In this document: piece after piece, positions 8,310 to 17,404 of the stretch
How the letters are laid out: every line of letters starts with the position of its first letter
Numbering within the stretch: position 1 is the first letter of the stretch
Translations under genes and position numbers: made by a program
From: Paraburkholderia elongata
GTDB lineage: Bacteria > Pseudomonadota > Gammaproteobacteria > Burkholderiales > Burkholderiaceae
DNA length: 60,683 nucleotides
Assembly (NCBI RefSeq): GCF_013177735.1
Contig: NZ_WOEZ01000147.1
Coordinates: 1 to 60,683, forward strand
Reading direction: 5' to 3'
The notes under the pieces: generated by a model
The model's input: the letters and a program-made list of their open reading frames with translations, nothing else
Database searches by the model: none
What the model was told of the DNA's origin: nothing

Positions 8310-9421
8310 CCAGCGAGCGCGCAAAGCGCTTTCCGCTTGGCCTCGAAGACCTGGTGCGCGAACCGCGCCGGATTGAAGGGCGTCCGGGCGAAGTGCGCGC
8401 GGCGGCACTCGCCGCGAGCGCGGCGCTGAACGCACGCCAGCAGCCGGCGAAGAACTCGCCGCCTGGTTCCGCGAAGAAGACCCAGGCGAAGCCACCGGCG
8501 AAGGTACAGACCCAACCGCAGGCGACGTCGCAAGCAAAGCCGCAAGTGAAGCCGCAGTTGAAGCCGCAAGCAACGCCGCAAGCGAAGGGACCCATGACGG
8601 CGCCGGTGAGCTCGCCGGTCAATGCGCAGGCCAAGTCGCAAGCCAAACCACACGCAACAGCCGTCGCGCAAGGTGCGGCTGCGCGCGCCGCGCCAAAACC
8701 GGCGCCGGTGAGCAAGCCCGCCGCCAAACTCAACGAGCGCACCGCCGTGCCGAATGTCGCATTGAACGGCGCTTTGGCGTTGACTTCGGAACGGGTTCGT
8801 GAACGGATGGTCGAACGCCTGCGTGCGAACGGCGTGACCGATCAGCGCGTGTTGAACGCGATGTCGGTGGTGCCGCGCCACATGTTCGTCGACCCGGGCC
8901 TCGCGGCCCAGGCCTATGAAGATGCCGCGCTGCCGATCGGTCATCACCAGACGATTTCCAAGCCCTCTGTGGTCGCGCGGATGATCGAACTGGCTGCCGC
9001 CGGCCGCGCGTTGAACAACGTGCTCGAAATCGGCACAGGTTGCGGCTATCAGGCAGCGGTACTGAGCCAGGTCGCGCGGGATGTTTATTCGATCGAACGC
9101 ATCAAGCCGCTGTCCGAACGCGCGAAGACAAACTTGCGTCCGCTGCGCATTCCGAACATCCGGCTGCATTACGGCGATGGCCGCCTCGGGTTGCCGTCGG
9201 CAGCGCCGTTCGATGCGATCGTGATCGCCGCGGCCGGACTTGACGTACCGCAAGCATTACTTGAACAACTCGCGATCGGCGGCCGTCTGGTCGCGCCGGT
9301 CGGCTCGCAGGAAGGCCAGAACCAGGTGCTGACCCTGGTCGAGCGCCTCGGACCCGCGCAGTGGCGCGAGTCGCGGCTTGATCGCGTTTTCTTTGTACCC
9401 TTAAAATCCGGAGTGATTTGA
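8306..9421 (+). CDS. pcm: Protein-L-isoaspartate O-methyltransferase with long Ala/Pro/Lys/Gln-rich N-terminus
   Basis: Pcm repairs isoaspartyl residues in damaged proteins using S-adenosylmethionine. The catalytic part fills roughly the last 215 of 371 residues: VPRHMFVDPGLAAQAYEDAA, QTISKPSVVARM and the SAM motif VLEIGTGCGYQAAVL. The first 155 or so residues are unusual, with low-complexity KPQ/AKPQ/TPQ runs (residues about 45-145) between a short conserved N-terminus and the enzyme. Typical Pcm proteins are about 210 residues. ATG 8306 overlaps the surE stop. Confidence 0.93.
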   Translation: MTSERAKRFPLGLEDLVREPRRIEGRPGEVRAAALAASAALNARQQPAKNSPPGSAKKTQAKPPAKVQTQPQATSQAKPQVKPQLKPQATPQAKGPMTAPVSSPVNAQAKSQAKPHATAVAQGAAARAAPKPAPVSKPAAKLNERTAVPNVALNGALALTSERVRERMVERLRANGVTDQRVLNAMSVVPRHMFVDPGLAAQAYEDAALPIGHHQTISKPSVVARMIELAAAGRALNNVLEIGTGCGYQAAVLSQVARDVYSIERIKPLSERAKTNLRPLRIPNIRLHYGDGRLGLPSAAPFDAIVIAAAGLDVPQALLEQLAIGGRLVAPVGSQEGQNQVLTLVERLGPAQWRESRLDRVFFVPLKSGVI

Positions 9422-9426
9422 CACCG

Positions 9427-10365
9427 ATGAGTATGTTGCGCGCGATGCAAAGAACCAGACTGAATATTCCCATGACCGTAACCCAGCGTAGCGTGTGCGT
9501 GCTCGCCTTGTCCCTGTTGATGTCGGCGTGTGCGACCCGCCTCGATCAGGCGCCGGTTGTCGACCGCTCCGGTAGCGGCGCGCTCGGCACGCAAGCCGCG
9601 CAGCAGCCGGCCGTGCCGCTCGGACCGCCGCCGCCGGGCTACTATCGCGTGAAGCCAGGCGACACGCTATACCGGATCGCATTGGAGAACGGCCAGAACT
9701 ACCGCGATATTTCGGCGTGGAACAATCTCACTAACCCGAATCAGATCGAAGTCGATCAGTTGCTGCGCGTCGTGCCGCCGGGCGCGAACACCGCCGCGCT
9801 GACGCCGGGCGTGTCGACGGCGCCGATCGGCAGCGGTGGCGCGGTGCAGAGCGCGCCGCTTGGCAGCACGCCGCCGTCGGCTGGTGCAGCAGCAGGCGTC
9901 GCGGCGCCGCCGATCTATGGATCGGGTGCGAACAACGCTTCGCTGACGCCGCCGGTCAACCCGGGTGCTACGAGCGACTCGAATACCGGCGCATCCGGCA
10001 ATGTCGCGTTCGGATGGCCGGTGCGGGGGCCGATGCTCGGCACGTTCAACGATTCGACCAACAAGGGTATTAATATCGGCGGCGCGGCTGGCGATCCGGT
10101 CAAGGCGTCGGCGGATGGACGCGTGGTTTATGCAGGAAATGGGCTGCGTGGTTACGGCAATCTCATTATCATCAAGCATGATGCAACTTATCTCACGGCG
10201 TATGCACACAACCGCGCTTTGATGGTAAAAGAAGGGGATGCGGTGACCAAAGGGCAGAAGATCGCCGAGATGGGCAATAGCGATTCCGACCGCGTGATGT
10301 TGCATTTCGAAGTTCGCCGGCAGGGTAAACCTGTTGACCCACTGAAGTATTTGCCGCCGCAATAA
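9427..10365 (+). CDS. nlpD: NlpD-like lipoprotein with LysM and M23 peptidase domains
   Basis: An envelope lipoprotein that, in the family, activates periplasmic amidases for cell separation. A hydrophobic signal ends in the lipobox-like LLMSAC. A LysM domain (YYRVKPGDTLYRIALENGQ) binds peptidoglycan. After a Gly/Ala/Ser/Pro linker comes an M23 fold (GINIGGAAGDPVKASADGRV and MLHFEVRRQGKPVDP). The start is uncertain: ATG 9427 gives 312 residues, while ATG 9472 gives a more classical 20-residue signal. The rpoS start is 11 bases after the stop; in many bacteria the main rpoS promoter lies inside nlpD. Confidence 0.93.
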   Translation: MSMLRAMQRTRLNIPMTVTQRSVCVLALSLLMSACATRLDQAPVVDRSGSGALGTQAAQQPAVPLGPPPPGYYRVKPGDTLYRIALENGQNYRDISAWNNLTNPNQIEVDQLLRVVPPGANTAALTPGVSTAPIGSGGAVQSAPLGSTPPSAGAAAGVAAPPIYGSGANNASLTPPVNPGATSDSNTGASGNVAFGWPVRGPMLGTFNDSTNKGINIGGAAGDPVKASADGRVVYAGNGLRGYGNLIIIKHDATYLTAYAHNRALMVKEGDAVTKGQKIAEMGNSDSDRVMLHFEVRRQGKPVDPLKYLPPQ

Positions 10366-10376
10366 GCGATACGACC

Positions 10377-11456
10377 ATGCCGAAATCGAAGCGCCGCCTG
10401 CCGAAAGCCGAGTCTGAGACGATTAGCCGCGTCACGTCCGCTTCGGTGGAGGACGGCGGCGCTTCGGAAGTGGAAGAAGAGATCGTCGAGGAGCGCGATC
10501 TCGACGAACGCCAGGGCGCGGAAGAAGCAGGCGAGGCCCGCGAAGGTGCGAGCGAAGCTCCGCCCGACGTGGACGATTTCCGCGCGCTGCTGCAAGCCGA
10601 GCTGACGGCCGACACGATTCAGCACTACCTGAACCGCATCAGCGTCAAGCCGCTTCTCACCGTCGAGGAAGAGCAGAAGTATTCGCGTCTGGCGAAGGCG
10701 GGCGAGTTCGAAGCGCGGCAAGTGATGATCGAGCGTAATTTGCGGCTCGTCGTCAGCATCGCGAAGGGTTACCTGAACCGCGGCGTGCCGCTGCTCGATC
10801 TGATCGAAGAGGGCAACCTCGGCCTGATGCACGCCATCGAGAAGTTCGATCCCACGCGCGGCTTCCGTTTCTCGACGTATGCCACCTGGTGGATTCGCCA
10901 GAGCATCGAACGCGCGATCATGAACCAGGCGCGCACGGTGCGTTTGCCGGTGCACGTGATCCGTGAGCTCAATCAGGTGCTGCGCGCGAAGCGTCATCTG
11001 GAAAAAAATTCGATGAATTCCGGCGAAGCAGCCGAGCGCCGCGACGCGAGCATCGACGACATTGCCTATCTGACCGGCAAGACCTCCGACGAAGTCACCG
11101 ACATTCTCGCGCTGAACGAACACACTGCATCGCTCGACGCGCCACTCGATCTCGACCCGGCGAGCAGCCTGCTCGATTTGCTGTCCGACGACCAAAGCCA
11201 GTCGCCGGATGCCGAAGTGCAGCATCGCGAGCTGGAAACGCTTACACGCGCATGGCTCGCCCGTCTATCGGACAAGCATCGTCATGTGATCGAGCGCCGC
11301 TTCGGGCTGAACCACATCGAGCCCGCCACGCTCGAAGAGCTGGCCGACGAAATGGGCCTCACGCGCGAGCGTGTACGCCAGATCCAACAGGAAGCGCTGG
11401 TGCGGTTGAAGCGCTTCTTTGCCTCTAATGGTGTTCGGAAGGACGCCGTTCTATAA
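10377..11456 (+). CDS. rpoS: RNA polymerase sigma factor RpoS (sigma-38)
   Basis: The stationary-phase and general-stress sigma factor, 359 residues. An acidic, variable N-terminus (about 70 residues) precedes region 1.2 (DTIQHYLNRISVKPLLTVEEE). Region 2 contains NLRLVVSIAKGYLNRGVPLLD and RFSTYATWWIRQSIERA, and region 4.2 has LEELADEMGLTRERVRQIQ. Its place directly after nlpD is the classic arrangement and separates it from other sigma-70 paralogues. Confidence 0.97.
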   Translation: MPKSKRRLPKAESETISRVTSASVEDGGASEVEEEIVEERDLDERQGAEEAGEAREGASEAPPDVDDFRALLQAELTADTIQHYLNRISVKPLLTVEEEQKYSRLAKAGEFEARQVMIERNLRLVVSIAKGYLNRGVPLLDLIEEGNLGLMHAIEKFDPTRGFRFSTYATWWIRQSIERAIMNQARTVRLPVHVIRELNQVLRAKRHLEKNSMNSGEAAERRDASIDDIAYLTGKTSDEVTDILALNEHTASLDAPLDLDPASSLLDLLSDDQSQSPDAEVQHRELETLTRAWLARLSDKHRHVIERRFGLNHIEPATLEELADEMGLTRERVRQIQQEALVRLKRFFASNGVRKDAVL

Positions 11457-11460
11457 GCTG

Positions 11461-12237
11461 ATGACACCGATTCTTGTTTTCGACATCGAGACGATTCCCG
11501 ATGTCGCCGGCATTCGCCGCCTCGAAGATTTACCCGCCACGCTGAGCGACGCCGAAGTCGCCGAGCACGCTTTTGCGGCGCGCCGCGAAAAGACCGGCAG
11601 CGATTTCCTGCCGCACCACCTGCAACGGATTGCGGCGATTTCCTGCGTGTTCCGCGACAACAACGGTTTCCGTGTGCGCTCGCTCGGCACGCTGGAAGAC
11701 GGCGAGGCGGCGCTCGTGCAGTCGTTTTATCGCGTGATCGAAAAGTACACGCCGCAGCTCGTGTCGTGGAACGGCGGCGGGTTCGACCTGCCGGTGCTGA
11801 ACTACCGCGCGCTGATCAACGGCATTCCGGCGTCCCGTTTCTGGGACCTCGGCGAGGACGACCGCGAGTTCAAGTGGAACAACTACATCAGCCGCTATCA
11901 CGCGCGTCACACCGATCTGATGGACGTGCTGGCGATGTATCAGGCGCGCGCCAACGCGCCGCTCGATGCGCTTGCGAAGATGTGCGGCTTCCCCGGCAAG
12001 ATGGGCATGGACGGCAGCCAAGTGTGGCACGCGTACCAGGAAGGGCGTATCGAGGAAATCCGCAATTATTGCGAGACCGACGTCGTCAATACGTACCTGC
12101 TGTATTGCCGCTTCCAGCTGATCCGCGGCGCGTTTTCGGCCGAGGAGTATGCTGACGAGATCAACTTGGTCAAGAATGCGTTAGCACTGGAAACGGCGCC
12201 ACAATGGGCTGAGTACCTGGCCGCATTCGATCAATAG
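11461..12237 (+). CDS. Predicted 3'-5' exonuclease, DNA polymerase B-like exonuclease domain
   Basis: A 258-residue protein resembling the stand-alone PolB-type 3'-5' exonuclease family. Acidic metal-ligand motifs occur in order: FDIETIP near the start, SWNGGGFDLPVLNYRAL in the middle, and YCETDVVNTYLLY near residue 205. ATG 11461, four bases after the rpoS stop, gives the canonical N-terminus MTPILVFDIETIPD and is preferred over an upstream in-frame start at 11419 that overlaps rpoS. Its physiological substrate is unknown. Confidence 0.87.
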   Translation: MTPILVFDIETIPDVAGIRRLEDLPATLSDAEVAEHAFAARREKTGSDFLPHHLQRIAAISCVFRDNNGFRVRSLGTLEDGEAALVQSFYRVIEKYTPQLVSWNGGGFDLPVLNYRALINGIPASRFWDLGEDDREFKWNNYISRYHARHTDLMDVLAMYQARANAPLDALAKMCGFPGKMGMDGSQVWHAYQEGRIEEIRNYCETDVVNTYLLYCRFQLIRGAFSAEEYADEINLVKNALALETAPQWAEYLAAFDQ

Positions 12238-12392
12238 ACCGCAATATTCTGATGGCGAAGCGTTTCGCCGCACGCGAATCGGTCATGGCGCGGGTAGGCA
12301 GGCGCTAGCCGCCGCAGCCGCGCCAAATCGTTGGCAACGGCGGCGCTTCGTCTACAATCTCGCCTTTCCCCAAGTTTGTCAGGAAGTCGCAG

Positions 12393-13811
12393 GTGTCCCG
12401 AACTGCCCCCCAACGTCGCTCGCCCAAGCGCCAGAAGGCGCCCGCTCCGGTCAAAGCGCACGTCATCACCGGCAATGAGCCGATCATCGAAATCGTTTCG
12501 CTCGATATGGAAGCGCGCGGCGTAGGCCGCGTCGAGAGCGAAGACGGCACGCCCGGCAAGGTGATTTTTGTCGAAGGCGCGTTGCCCGGCGAGCGTGTCA
12601 GCTACTCGACGCATCGCAGCAAGCCGAAATTCGAGCAGGCTGAGGTCGTCCAGGTGTTCCGCGAAAGCGTGCTTCGCACCAAACCGAAATGCACCTACTT
12701 CGATATCTGCGGCGGTTGTTCGATGCAGCACCTCGACATCCGCGCCCAGATTGCCGTCAAGCAGCGCGTGCTCGAAGACAATTTCCAGCATCTGGCGAAG
12801 CTGCGCCCGGAGACGGTGTACCGGCCGATTCAAGGGCCGGCGTGGGGATATCGCTACCGCGCACGTCTGGCTGTGCGCTATCTGCCTGAAAAGGGTGGCA
12901 TGCGCATCGGCTTCTACGAGAAGAAGAGCAGCTACATCGCCGACATGAAGACCTGCGAGGTGCTGCCGCCGCACATTTCGGCGATGCTGATGCCGCTGCG
13001 TTTCATGGTCCGCAAGCTGTCGATTTACGATCGTATGCCGCAGATCGAGGTCGCGGTCGGCTCGTCGGTCACCGCGCTGGTGCTGCGCAACCTCGCGCCG
13101 ATCACCGCCGCCGACGAGCAGGTGCTGCGCGATTTCGCCGACGAACACAAGATCCAGTGGTGGTTGCAGCCGGGCGGCCCTGACACGGTCACGCCGTTCT
13201 ATCCACTCGACGTGCAACTCGACTACACGCTGCCGGAATACAACATCCGGATGCCGTTCAAGCCGACCGATTTCACCCAGGTGAATCACGCGATCAATCG
13301 CGTGCTGGTGAGCCGCGCGCTGCGTCTGCTGGCCCCGGCCAGCACCGACCGCGTGCTCGATCTGTTCTGCGGAATCGGCAACTTCACGCTGCCGCTCGCC
13401 CGGATTTCGAAGGAAGTGGTGGGTATCGAAGGCAGTGAGGTGCTGACTTTGCGCGCGCTTGCCAACGCCGAGTTGAACGGTGTGGCGGGCCATACGTCGT
13501 TTGCCTGCCGCAACCTGTTCGAAGTCACCGCCGACGACATGCGCGCGCTCGGCCATTTCGACAAATTCCTCATCGACCCGCCGCGCGAAGGCGCGCTGGC
13601 TGTCGCCAAGGCACTCGCGGAGATCGCGCAGAGCGGCAATGGCCCGCTGCCCAAGCGTATCGTCTACGTGTCGTGCAACCCGGCGACGCTCGCACGCGAT
13701 TCAGGCCTGCTGGTGCATGAGGCCGGGTACCGGCTGGTGGGTGCGGGTGTGGTGAACATGTTCCCGCATACGTCGCATGTGGAGTCGATTGCGTTGTTCG
13801 AGCGGGACTGA
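12393..13811 (+). CDS. rlmD: 23S rRNA (uracil(1939)-C(5))-methyltransferase RlmD
   Basis: A SAM-dependent rRNA m5U methyltransferase with an iron-sulfur cluster, 472 residues. It has an N-terminal TRAM-like domain (EIVSLDMEARGVGRVESEDG), then the cluster cysteines in TKPKCTYFDICGGCSMQHL. The SAM site is LDLFCGIGNFTLPLA. IDPPREGA and the catalytic cysteine in VYVSCNPATLARD follow. The best start is GTG 12393, preceded by AGGA about ten bases upstream. Confidence 0.95.
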   Translation: MSRTAPQRRSPKRQKAPAPVKAHVITGNEPIIEIVSLDMEARGVGRVESEDGTPGKVIFVEGALPGERVSYSTHRSKPKFEQAEVVQVFRESVLRTKPKCTYFDICGGCSMQHLDIRAQIAVKQRVLEDNFQHLAKLRPETVYRPIQGPAWGYRYRARLAVRYLPEKGGMRIGFYEKKSSYIADMKTCEVLPPHISAMLMPLRFMVRKLSIYDRMPQIEVAVGSSVTALVLRNLAPITAADEQVLRDFADEHKIQWWLQPGGPDTVTPFYPLDVQLDYTLPEYNIRMPFKPTDFTQVNHAINRVLVSRALRLLAPASTDRVLDLFCGIGNFTLPLARISKEVVGIEGSEVLTLRALANAELNGVAGHTSFACRNLFEVTADDMRALGHFDKFLIDPPREGALAVAKALAEIAQSGNGPLPKRIVYVSCNPATLARDSGLLVHEAGYRLVGAGVVNMFPHTSHVESIALFERD

Positions 13812-13862
13812 GGGCGCCTGTTGCCAGCTTGTGGTGAAGAGGCTGGCGGAGCTCCACAAACG

Positions 13863-13896
13863 AAAACGCCACGACCGAAGTCGTGGCGTTTCTGTT
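13863..13896. terminator. Bidirectional terminator between rlmD and bamD
   Basis: AAACGCCACGAC (13864-13875) pairs perfectly with GTCGTGGCGTTT (13880-13891) around a CGAA tetraloop, with A-rich and T-rich flanks. It sits between the converging stops of rlmD (13811) and bamD (13916). Confidence 0.9.
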
Positions 13897-13915
13897 TAAA
13901 GCGTGGACTCGAGGC

Positions 13916-14776
13916 TTAGAACTGCCACCACGACTTTTCCTTACCCGGCCTTGCATGGCCCGTGATGTACGGGCTGTCGGGGAAGGTGCCGGCCAGAATG
14001 CGCTTCGTGTCGTCGGCCAGTTGCGGCTGATTCAGCTTCTCGTACGACAGCATCATGATGTGCAGCGCGTCTTCGATAGCCGGTGCGTTCTTGTATTCCT
14101 TCAACGCCAGTTGCGCCCGGTTGATCGCCGCGACGTAGGCGCCACGGCGATAGTAGTAATCCGCCGCGTGGACTTCGTGCGATGCCAGTGCGTTCACGAT
14201 ATAGCGCATGCGTTGCGCGGCGTCCGGCGCATACTTGCTGTTCGGGTAGCGGTCGACCACGATCTTGAACGCGTCATACGACTCGCGCAGCGACTTCGGA
14301 TCGCGCTCGCTCATGTCCTGGCCGGAGAAGCGGCCGAACAGACCGAGGTCGTCGTTGAAGTGGATCATGCCCTTCAGGTAGTACGCGTACGCAATGTCCG
14401 GGTGATCCGGGTGCAACTGGATGAAGCGGTCGATCGCCAGGTCGGCGGCGGCGTTTTCGTTATCTTTCCAGTTGCAATACGCGACGTTGATCTGCGCTTG
14501 CTGGGCAAAGTGGCCGAACGGATCGCGGCCTTCGAGCATCTCGAAATACTTGGCGCACTTGCCGAAATCACCACCGGTCAGAGCGTCGTTCGCCTCCGTA
14601 TATAATTTGTTGTTGTTCCACGTAGCCGTCTCGTCGGTCTTTTCCGGCAGGCCGTGACAAGCCGCAACAACGGCGACGGCTGCGGCGCACGCAATGTATC
14701 CGGCCACTTTCCGGGCCGCCTTCTTGATGGCCGCCATATTGATCGCCGCTTTAGTGATGGTGTTCAAGGCTCGCAT
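13916..14776 (-). CDS. bamD: Outer membrane protein assembly factor BamD
   Basis: BamD is an essential lipoprotein of the Bam complex that inserts beta-barrel proteins into the outer membrane. After a basic, hydrophobic signal, the lipobox AVAVVAAC is followed by a TPR-rich domain: NKLYTEANDALTGGDFGKCAKYFEMLEGRDPFG, FIQLHPDHPDIAYAYYLKGM and VDRYPNSKYAPDAAQRM. From ATG 14776 the protein is 286 residues; an alternative start is 14737 (MAAIKKAARK). It is divergent from rluD with only 38 bases between starts, so promoters must overlap or lie inside the genes. Confidence 0.93.
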   Translation of the reverse strand: MRALNTITKAAINMAAIKKAARKVAGYIACAAAVAVVAACHGLPEKTDETATWNNNKLYTEANDALTGGDFGKCAKYFEMLEGRDPFGHFAQQAQINVAYCNWKDNENAAADLAIDRFIQLHPDHPDIAYAYYLKGMIHFNDDLGLFGRFSGQDMSERDPKSLRESYDAFKIVVDRYPNSKYAPDAAQRMRYIVNALASHEVHAADYYYRRGAYVAAINRAQLALKEYKNAPAIEDALHIMMLSYEKLNQPQLADDTKRILAGTFPDSPYITGHARPGKEKSWWQF

Positions 14777-14814
14777 TTTCCAGTCTAGCTTTACGTCCAG
14801 GTGACCCAGACTCA

Positions 14815-16101
14815 ATGACCCGCTCAAATACTCCAGGCGCCGTAACCGGTGCCGGGAATAGCAACAAAGATTATAGCGTAAGCGCTGACCCCTCCGACGC
14901 GTTGGGCGTCGATTCGCTCGACGACGATCTCGGCAGCGACGCGCTCGCCTCCGCCGGCCCGCAAAGCATGGTGCCGACGGTGGCGAGCCGCGTGGCGGAC
15001 GAGACGCCACGCAGCGTCGTCGTGCCCGACGAACTGGCCGGCGAACGCCTCGACAAGGTGCTCGCCCGAGTCTTTCCGGAGTTTTCCCGTAACCGGCTGC
15101 AAAGCTGGATCGAGTCGGAGCGGGTGCGCATCGACGGCAAGCCGGCCAAAATCCGTCAGCCGGTGCCGCTTGGCGCGACCATCGAGCTCGTGCCCGATCT
15201 GCTCCCGGAGCAACTCGCGTTCACGCCCGAGCCGGTGCCGCTCGACATCGTCTACGAAGACGACACGCTGGTGGTCATCAACAAGCCGGCCGGCATGGTC
15301 GTGCACCCGGCGGCCGGCAACTGGAGCGGCACGGTTCTGAACGGTCTGCTGTACCGTTATGGCGACGCCGCGGCTGGCCTGCCGCGTGCCGGTATCGTCC
15401 ATCGGCTCGACAAGGAAACGTCCGGCCTGATGGTGGTGGCGCGCACGCTCGAGGCGCAGACCGATCTGGTGCGCCAGCTCCAGGCACGCACGGTGAAGCG
15501 CCGTTATCTCGCGCTGGTGTGGGGCAACATGCCCGAAGAAGGCACCATCGACGCGCCGATCGGCCGAGATCCGCGCGAACGCACGCGCATGGCGGTGGTG
15601 ACGAGCGCATCGGGCAAGGCGGCGCGCACGCATTTCCGGCGCGTGGACACCGCGATCTGGCAGCGTCAGCCGGTCACCGCGATTCATTGCGATCTGGAAA
15701 CCGGCCGCACCCATCAGATTCGCGTGCATTGCGCGCACATCGGCCATCCGCTGCTCGGCGACCCGATTTATGGGCGCGCGCGCGGCAAGCGCTCAGTCAC
15801 GCCGCTGCCAGACGGTTTCGCGCGTCAGGCGCTGCATGCATGGCGCCTCGGCCTGATCCATCCGCAAACCGGCCGGACCATGCAATGGCGCGCCGATGCA
15901 CCGGAAGACATGCAGGTGCTGTCGGCGGCGCTCGGTCTCGGGCGTGACGATGCAGGCGAGTTCGACGAGACGTACTATGAGGAAGACGACTACGACGCCT
16001 CGCCGGGCGACGCCTCGCCGGACGACTATGCCGACGAAGACGAAGCACACGGCGGCGATCACGACGAAGGCGACGATCACGACGAGGAAGATCACGCATG
16101 A
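14815..16101 (+). CDS. rluD: 23S rRNA pseudouridine synthase RluD, with acidic C-terminal tail
   Basis: RluD makes pseudouridines in helix 69 of 23S rRNA. An S4 RNA-binding domain (ERLDKVLARVFPEFSRNRLQSWI) precedes the catalytic domain with GIVHRLDKETSGLMVVAR, whose Asp is the catalytic residue. Two extensions are notable: about 65 disordered N-terminal residues, and a tail of about 50 residues very rich in Asp/Glu/His (for example HDEGDDHDEEDHA). AGGTGA lies about nine bases before the ATG. The stop overlaps the pgeF start (ATGA). Confidence 0.94.
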   Translation: MTRSNTPGAVTGAGNSNKDYSVSADPSDALGVDSLDDDLGSDALASAGPQSMVPTVASRVADETPRSVVVPDELAGERLDKVLARVFPEFSRNRLQSWIESERVRIDGKPAKIRQPVPLGATIELVPDLLPEQLAFTPEPVPLDIVYEDDTLVVINKPAGMVVHPAAGNWSGTVLNGLLYRYGDAAAGLPRAGIVHRLDKETSGLMVVARTLEAQTDLVRQLQARTVKRRYLALVWGNMPEEGTIDAPIGRDPRERTRMAVVTSASGKAARTHFRRVDTAIWQRQPVTAIHCDLETGRTHQIRVHCAHIGHPLLGDPIYGRARGKRSVTPLPDGFARQALHAWRLGLIHPQTGRTMQWRADAPEDMQVLSAALGLGRDDAGEFDETYYEEDDYDASPGDASPDDYADEDEAHGGDHDEGDDHDEEDHA

Positions 16102-16955
16102 GCTTGCCCGAGCTGAGCTTTGCCGATGTTGTGCAACCGGCATGGAACGTGTCGCCGCGGGTGCGTGCGCTCGTCACCACGCGCAACGGCGGCGTGAGCG
16201 AGCCGCCGTTCGGCCGCTGGCAGGATGGCGTGGACCAGCCCGGCGGCCTGAATCTGGGGATGAAAGCCGGTGACGATCCCGCCGCGGTCGCAACCAATCG
16301 AGCGCGGCTGCTGCGTCTGGCTGGCGTAGGCGAGGCCGCGTGGCTCGAACAGATTCACGGCGCCGGCATCGTGCGTGCTGAAGATGCGCTCGCGCAGACC
16401 CGCGCAAGCGGCACGCCGACACGAGCGGACGCCAGCGTCACCAATCGGCCCGGCACGGTGTGTGTCGTGATGGTCGCCGATTGCATGCCGGTGCTGTTGT
16501 GCGACGAAGCGGGGCGCGCGGTCGGTGCGGCCCATGCCGGCTGGCGTGGCCTGGCAGCGGGCATCGTCGAACAGACCGCGCAGCGCGTTGCCGATCTCGC
16601 CGGCGTGGAGGCCGCGTCGTTGCACGCCTATCTCGGCCCGGCGATCGGTCCGGGCGCCTTCGAGGTGGGTGCAGATGTGCGTGACGCCTTCATGAATGGC
16701 GTGGACGGCGCGCAACGCGAGGCCACCGCGAATGCATTCGTCACGCATCCGCAAAACCCCGGCAAATATCTCGCCGATCTCGCGGCGCTGGCGCGCTTGC
16801 GCTTGCAGCGGCTCGGCGTGACGCGCATTGTCGGCGGCGATCTGTGTACGGTCACGCAACGTGAGCGTTTCTATTCCTATCGCCGCGATCGCGAGACCGG
16901 CCGCATGGCCGCGTTGATCTGGCTGGACGATCAGGCGCAGACGATCGCGGAATAA
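16098..16955 (+). CDS. pgeF: Peptidoglycan editing factor PgeF (YfiH / multicopper polyphenol oxidase family)
   Basis: A 285-residue member of the YfiH family, which in E. coli corrects mis-incorporated residues in peptidoglycan precursors and was earlier called a laccase-like oxidase. Metal-site motifs are present: WLEQIHGAGIV, VMVADCMPVLLCD and GAAHAGWRGLAAG, with a C-terminal YRRDRETGRMAALIWL. It overlaps rluD by four bases, a common pairing. Confidence 0.92.
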   Translation: MSLPELSFADVVQPAWNVSPRVRALVTTRNGGVSEPPFGRWQDGVDQPGGLNLGMKAGDDPAAVATNRARLLRLAGVGEAAWLEQIHGAGIVRAEDALAQTRASGTPTRADASVTNRPGTVCVVMVADCMPVLLCDEAGRAVGAAHAGWRGLAAGIVEQTAQRVADLAGVEAASLHAYLGPAIGPGAFEVGADVRDAFMNGVDGAQREATANAFVTHPQNPGKYLADLAALARLRLQRLGVTRIVGGDLCTVTQRERFYSYRRDRETGRMAALIWLDDQAQTIAE

Positions 16956-17404
16956 GGTAGCCGCCATGGCGCCCGCTACAGTGGGGGCGCGACGCCTTCC
17001 TGCCAGCACGCGTATGAGGGTTTATTCGGAGGCGCGGCACGCTTTTATGCTGCGCTGCCGGAATTCGCCGCGCAGGCGTAAATCTGCCGCCAAAAATGTT
17101 CGCGTGCGAACGGATAAATTGAGATAAGCCCATGCAATATGGGAGCTTTTTTCGTTTGCGTCGGCGCTAGTGAACCCATACCCCAAAAGCGCGATCTGCT
17201 ACACAGGGAAAACGATAATTAAAAAACTATCGCACTGCGGCAAAATCGGGAACAAGCATTGACATGCCTTGCGATGGGGAGCAAGAATGTTCCTCACAGC
17301 TCCTCGTACATGGGACAGGGCGTGACGAGGCGCGAGCAATCGCCCACGTGCGCATGAACCTGCCTCTCAACCCGTCCGCAAGGACTTACCGGTCAAAAGC
17401 AGGT
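16956..17404 (+). other. 449-base intergenic region upstream of phaC
   Basis: I see no convincing gene here. Near 16965-16990 GCGCCC and GGGCGC can form a short hairpin without a T run. The sequence becomes AT-rich around 17090-17245, unlike its surroundings. A sigma70-like promoter is marked at 17259-17288. The phaC frame is open from 17264, but codons before 17405 do not look like a PhaC N-terminus. Confidence 0.6.
17259..17288 (+). promoter_or_regulatory. Candidate sigma70 promoter for phaC
   Basis: TTGACA at 17259-17264 matches the -35 consensus. AAGAAT at 17283-17288 is a fair -10 at an 18-base spacing. Transcription would begin near 17295, about 110 bases before the chosen phaC start, which also argues against a start at 17264. 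Confidence 0.45.

Noticed and set aside
12231..13556. 441-codon reverse-strand open frame
   Set aside because: Lies opposite rlmD and has only antisense-type composition.
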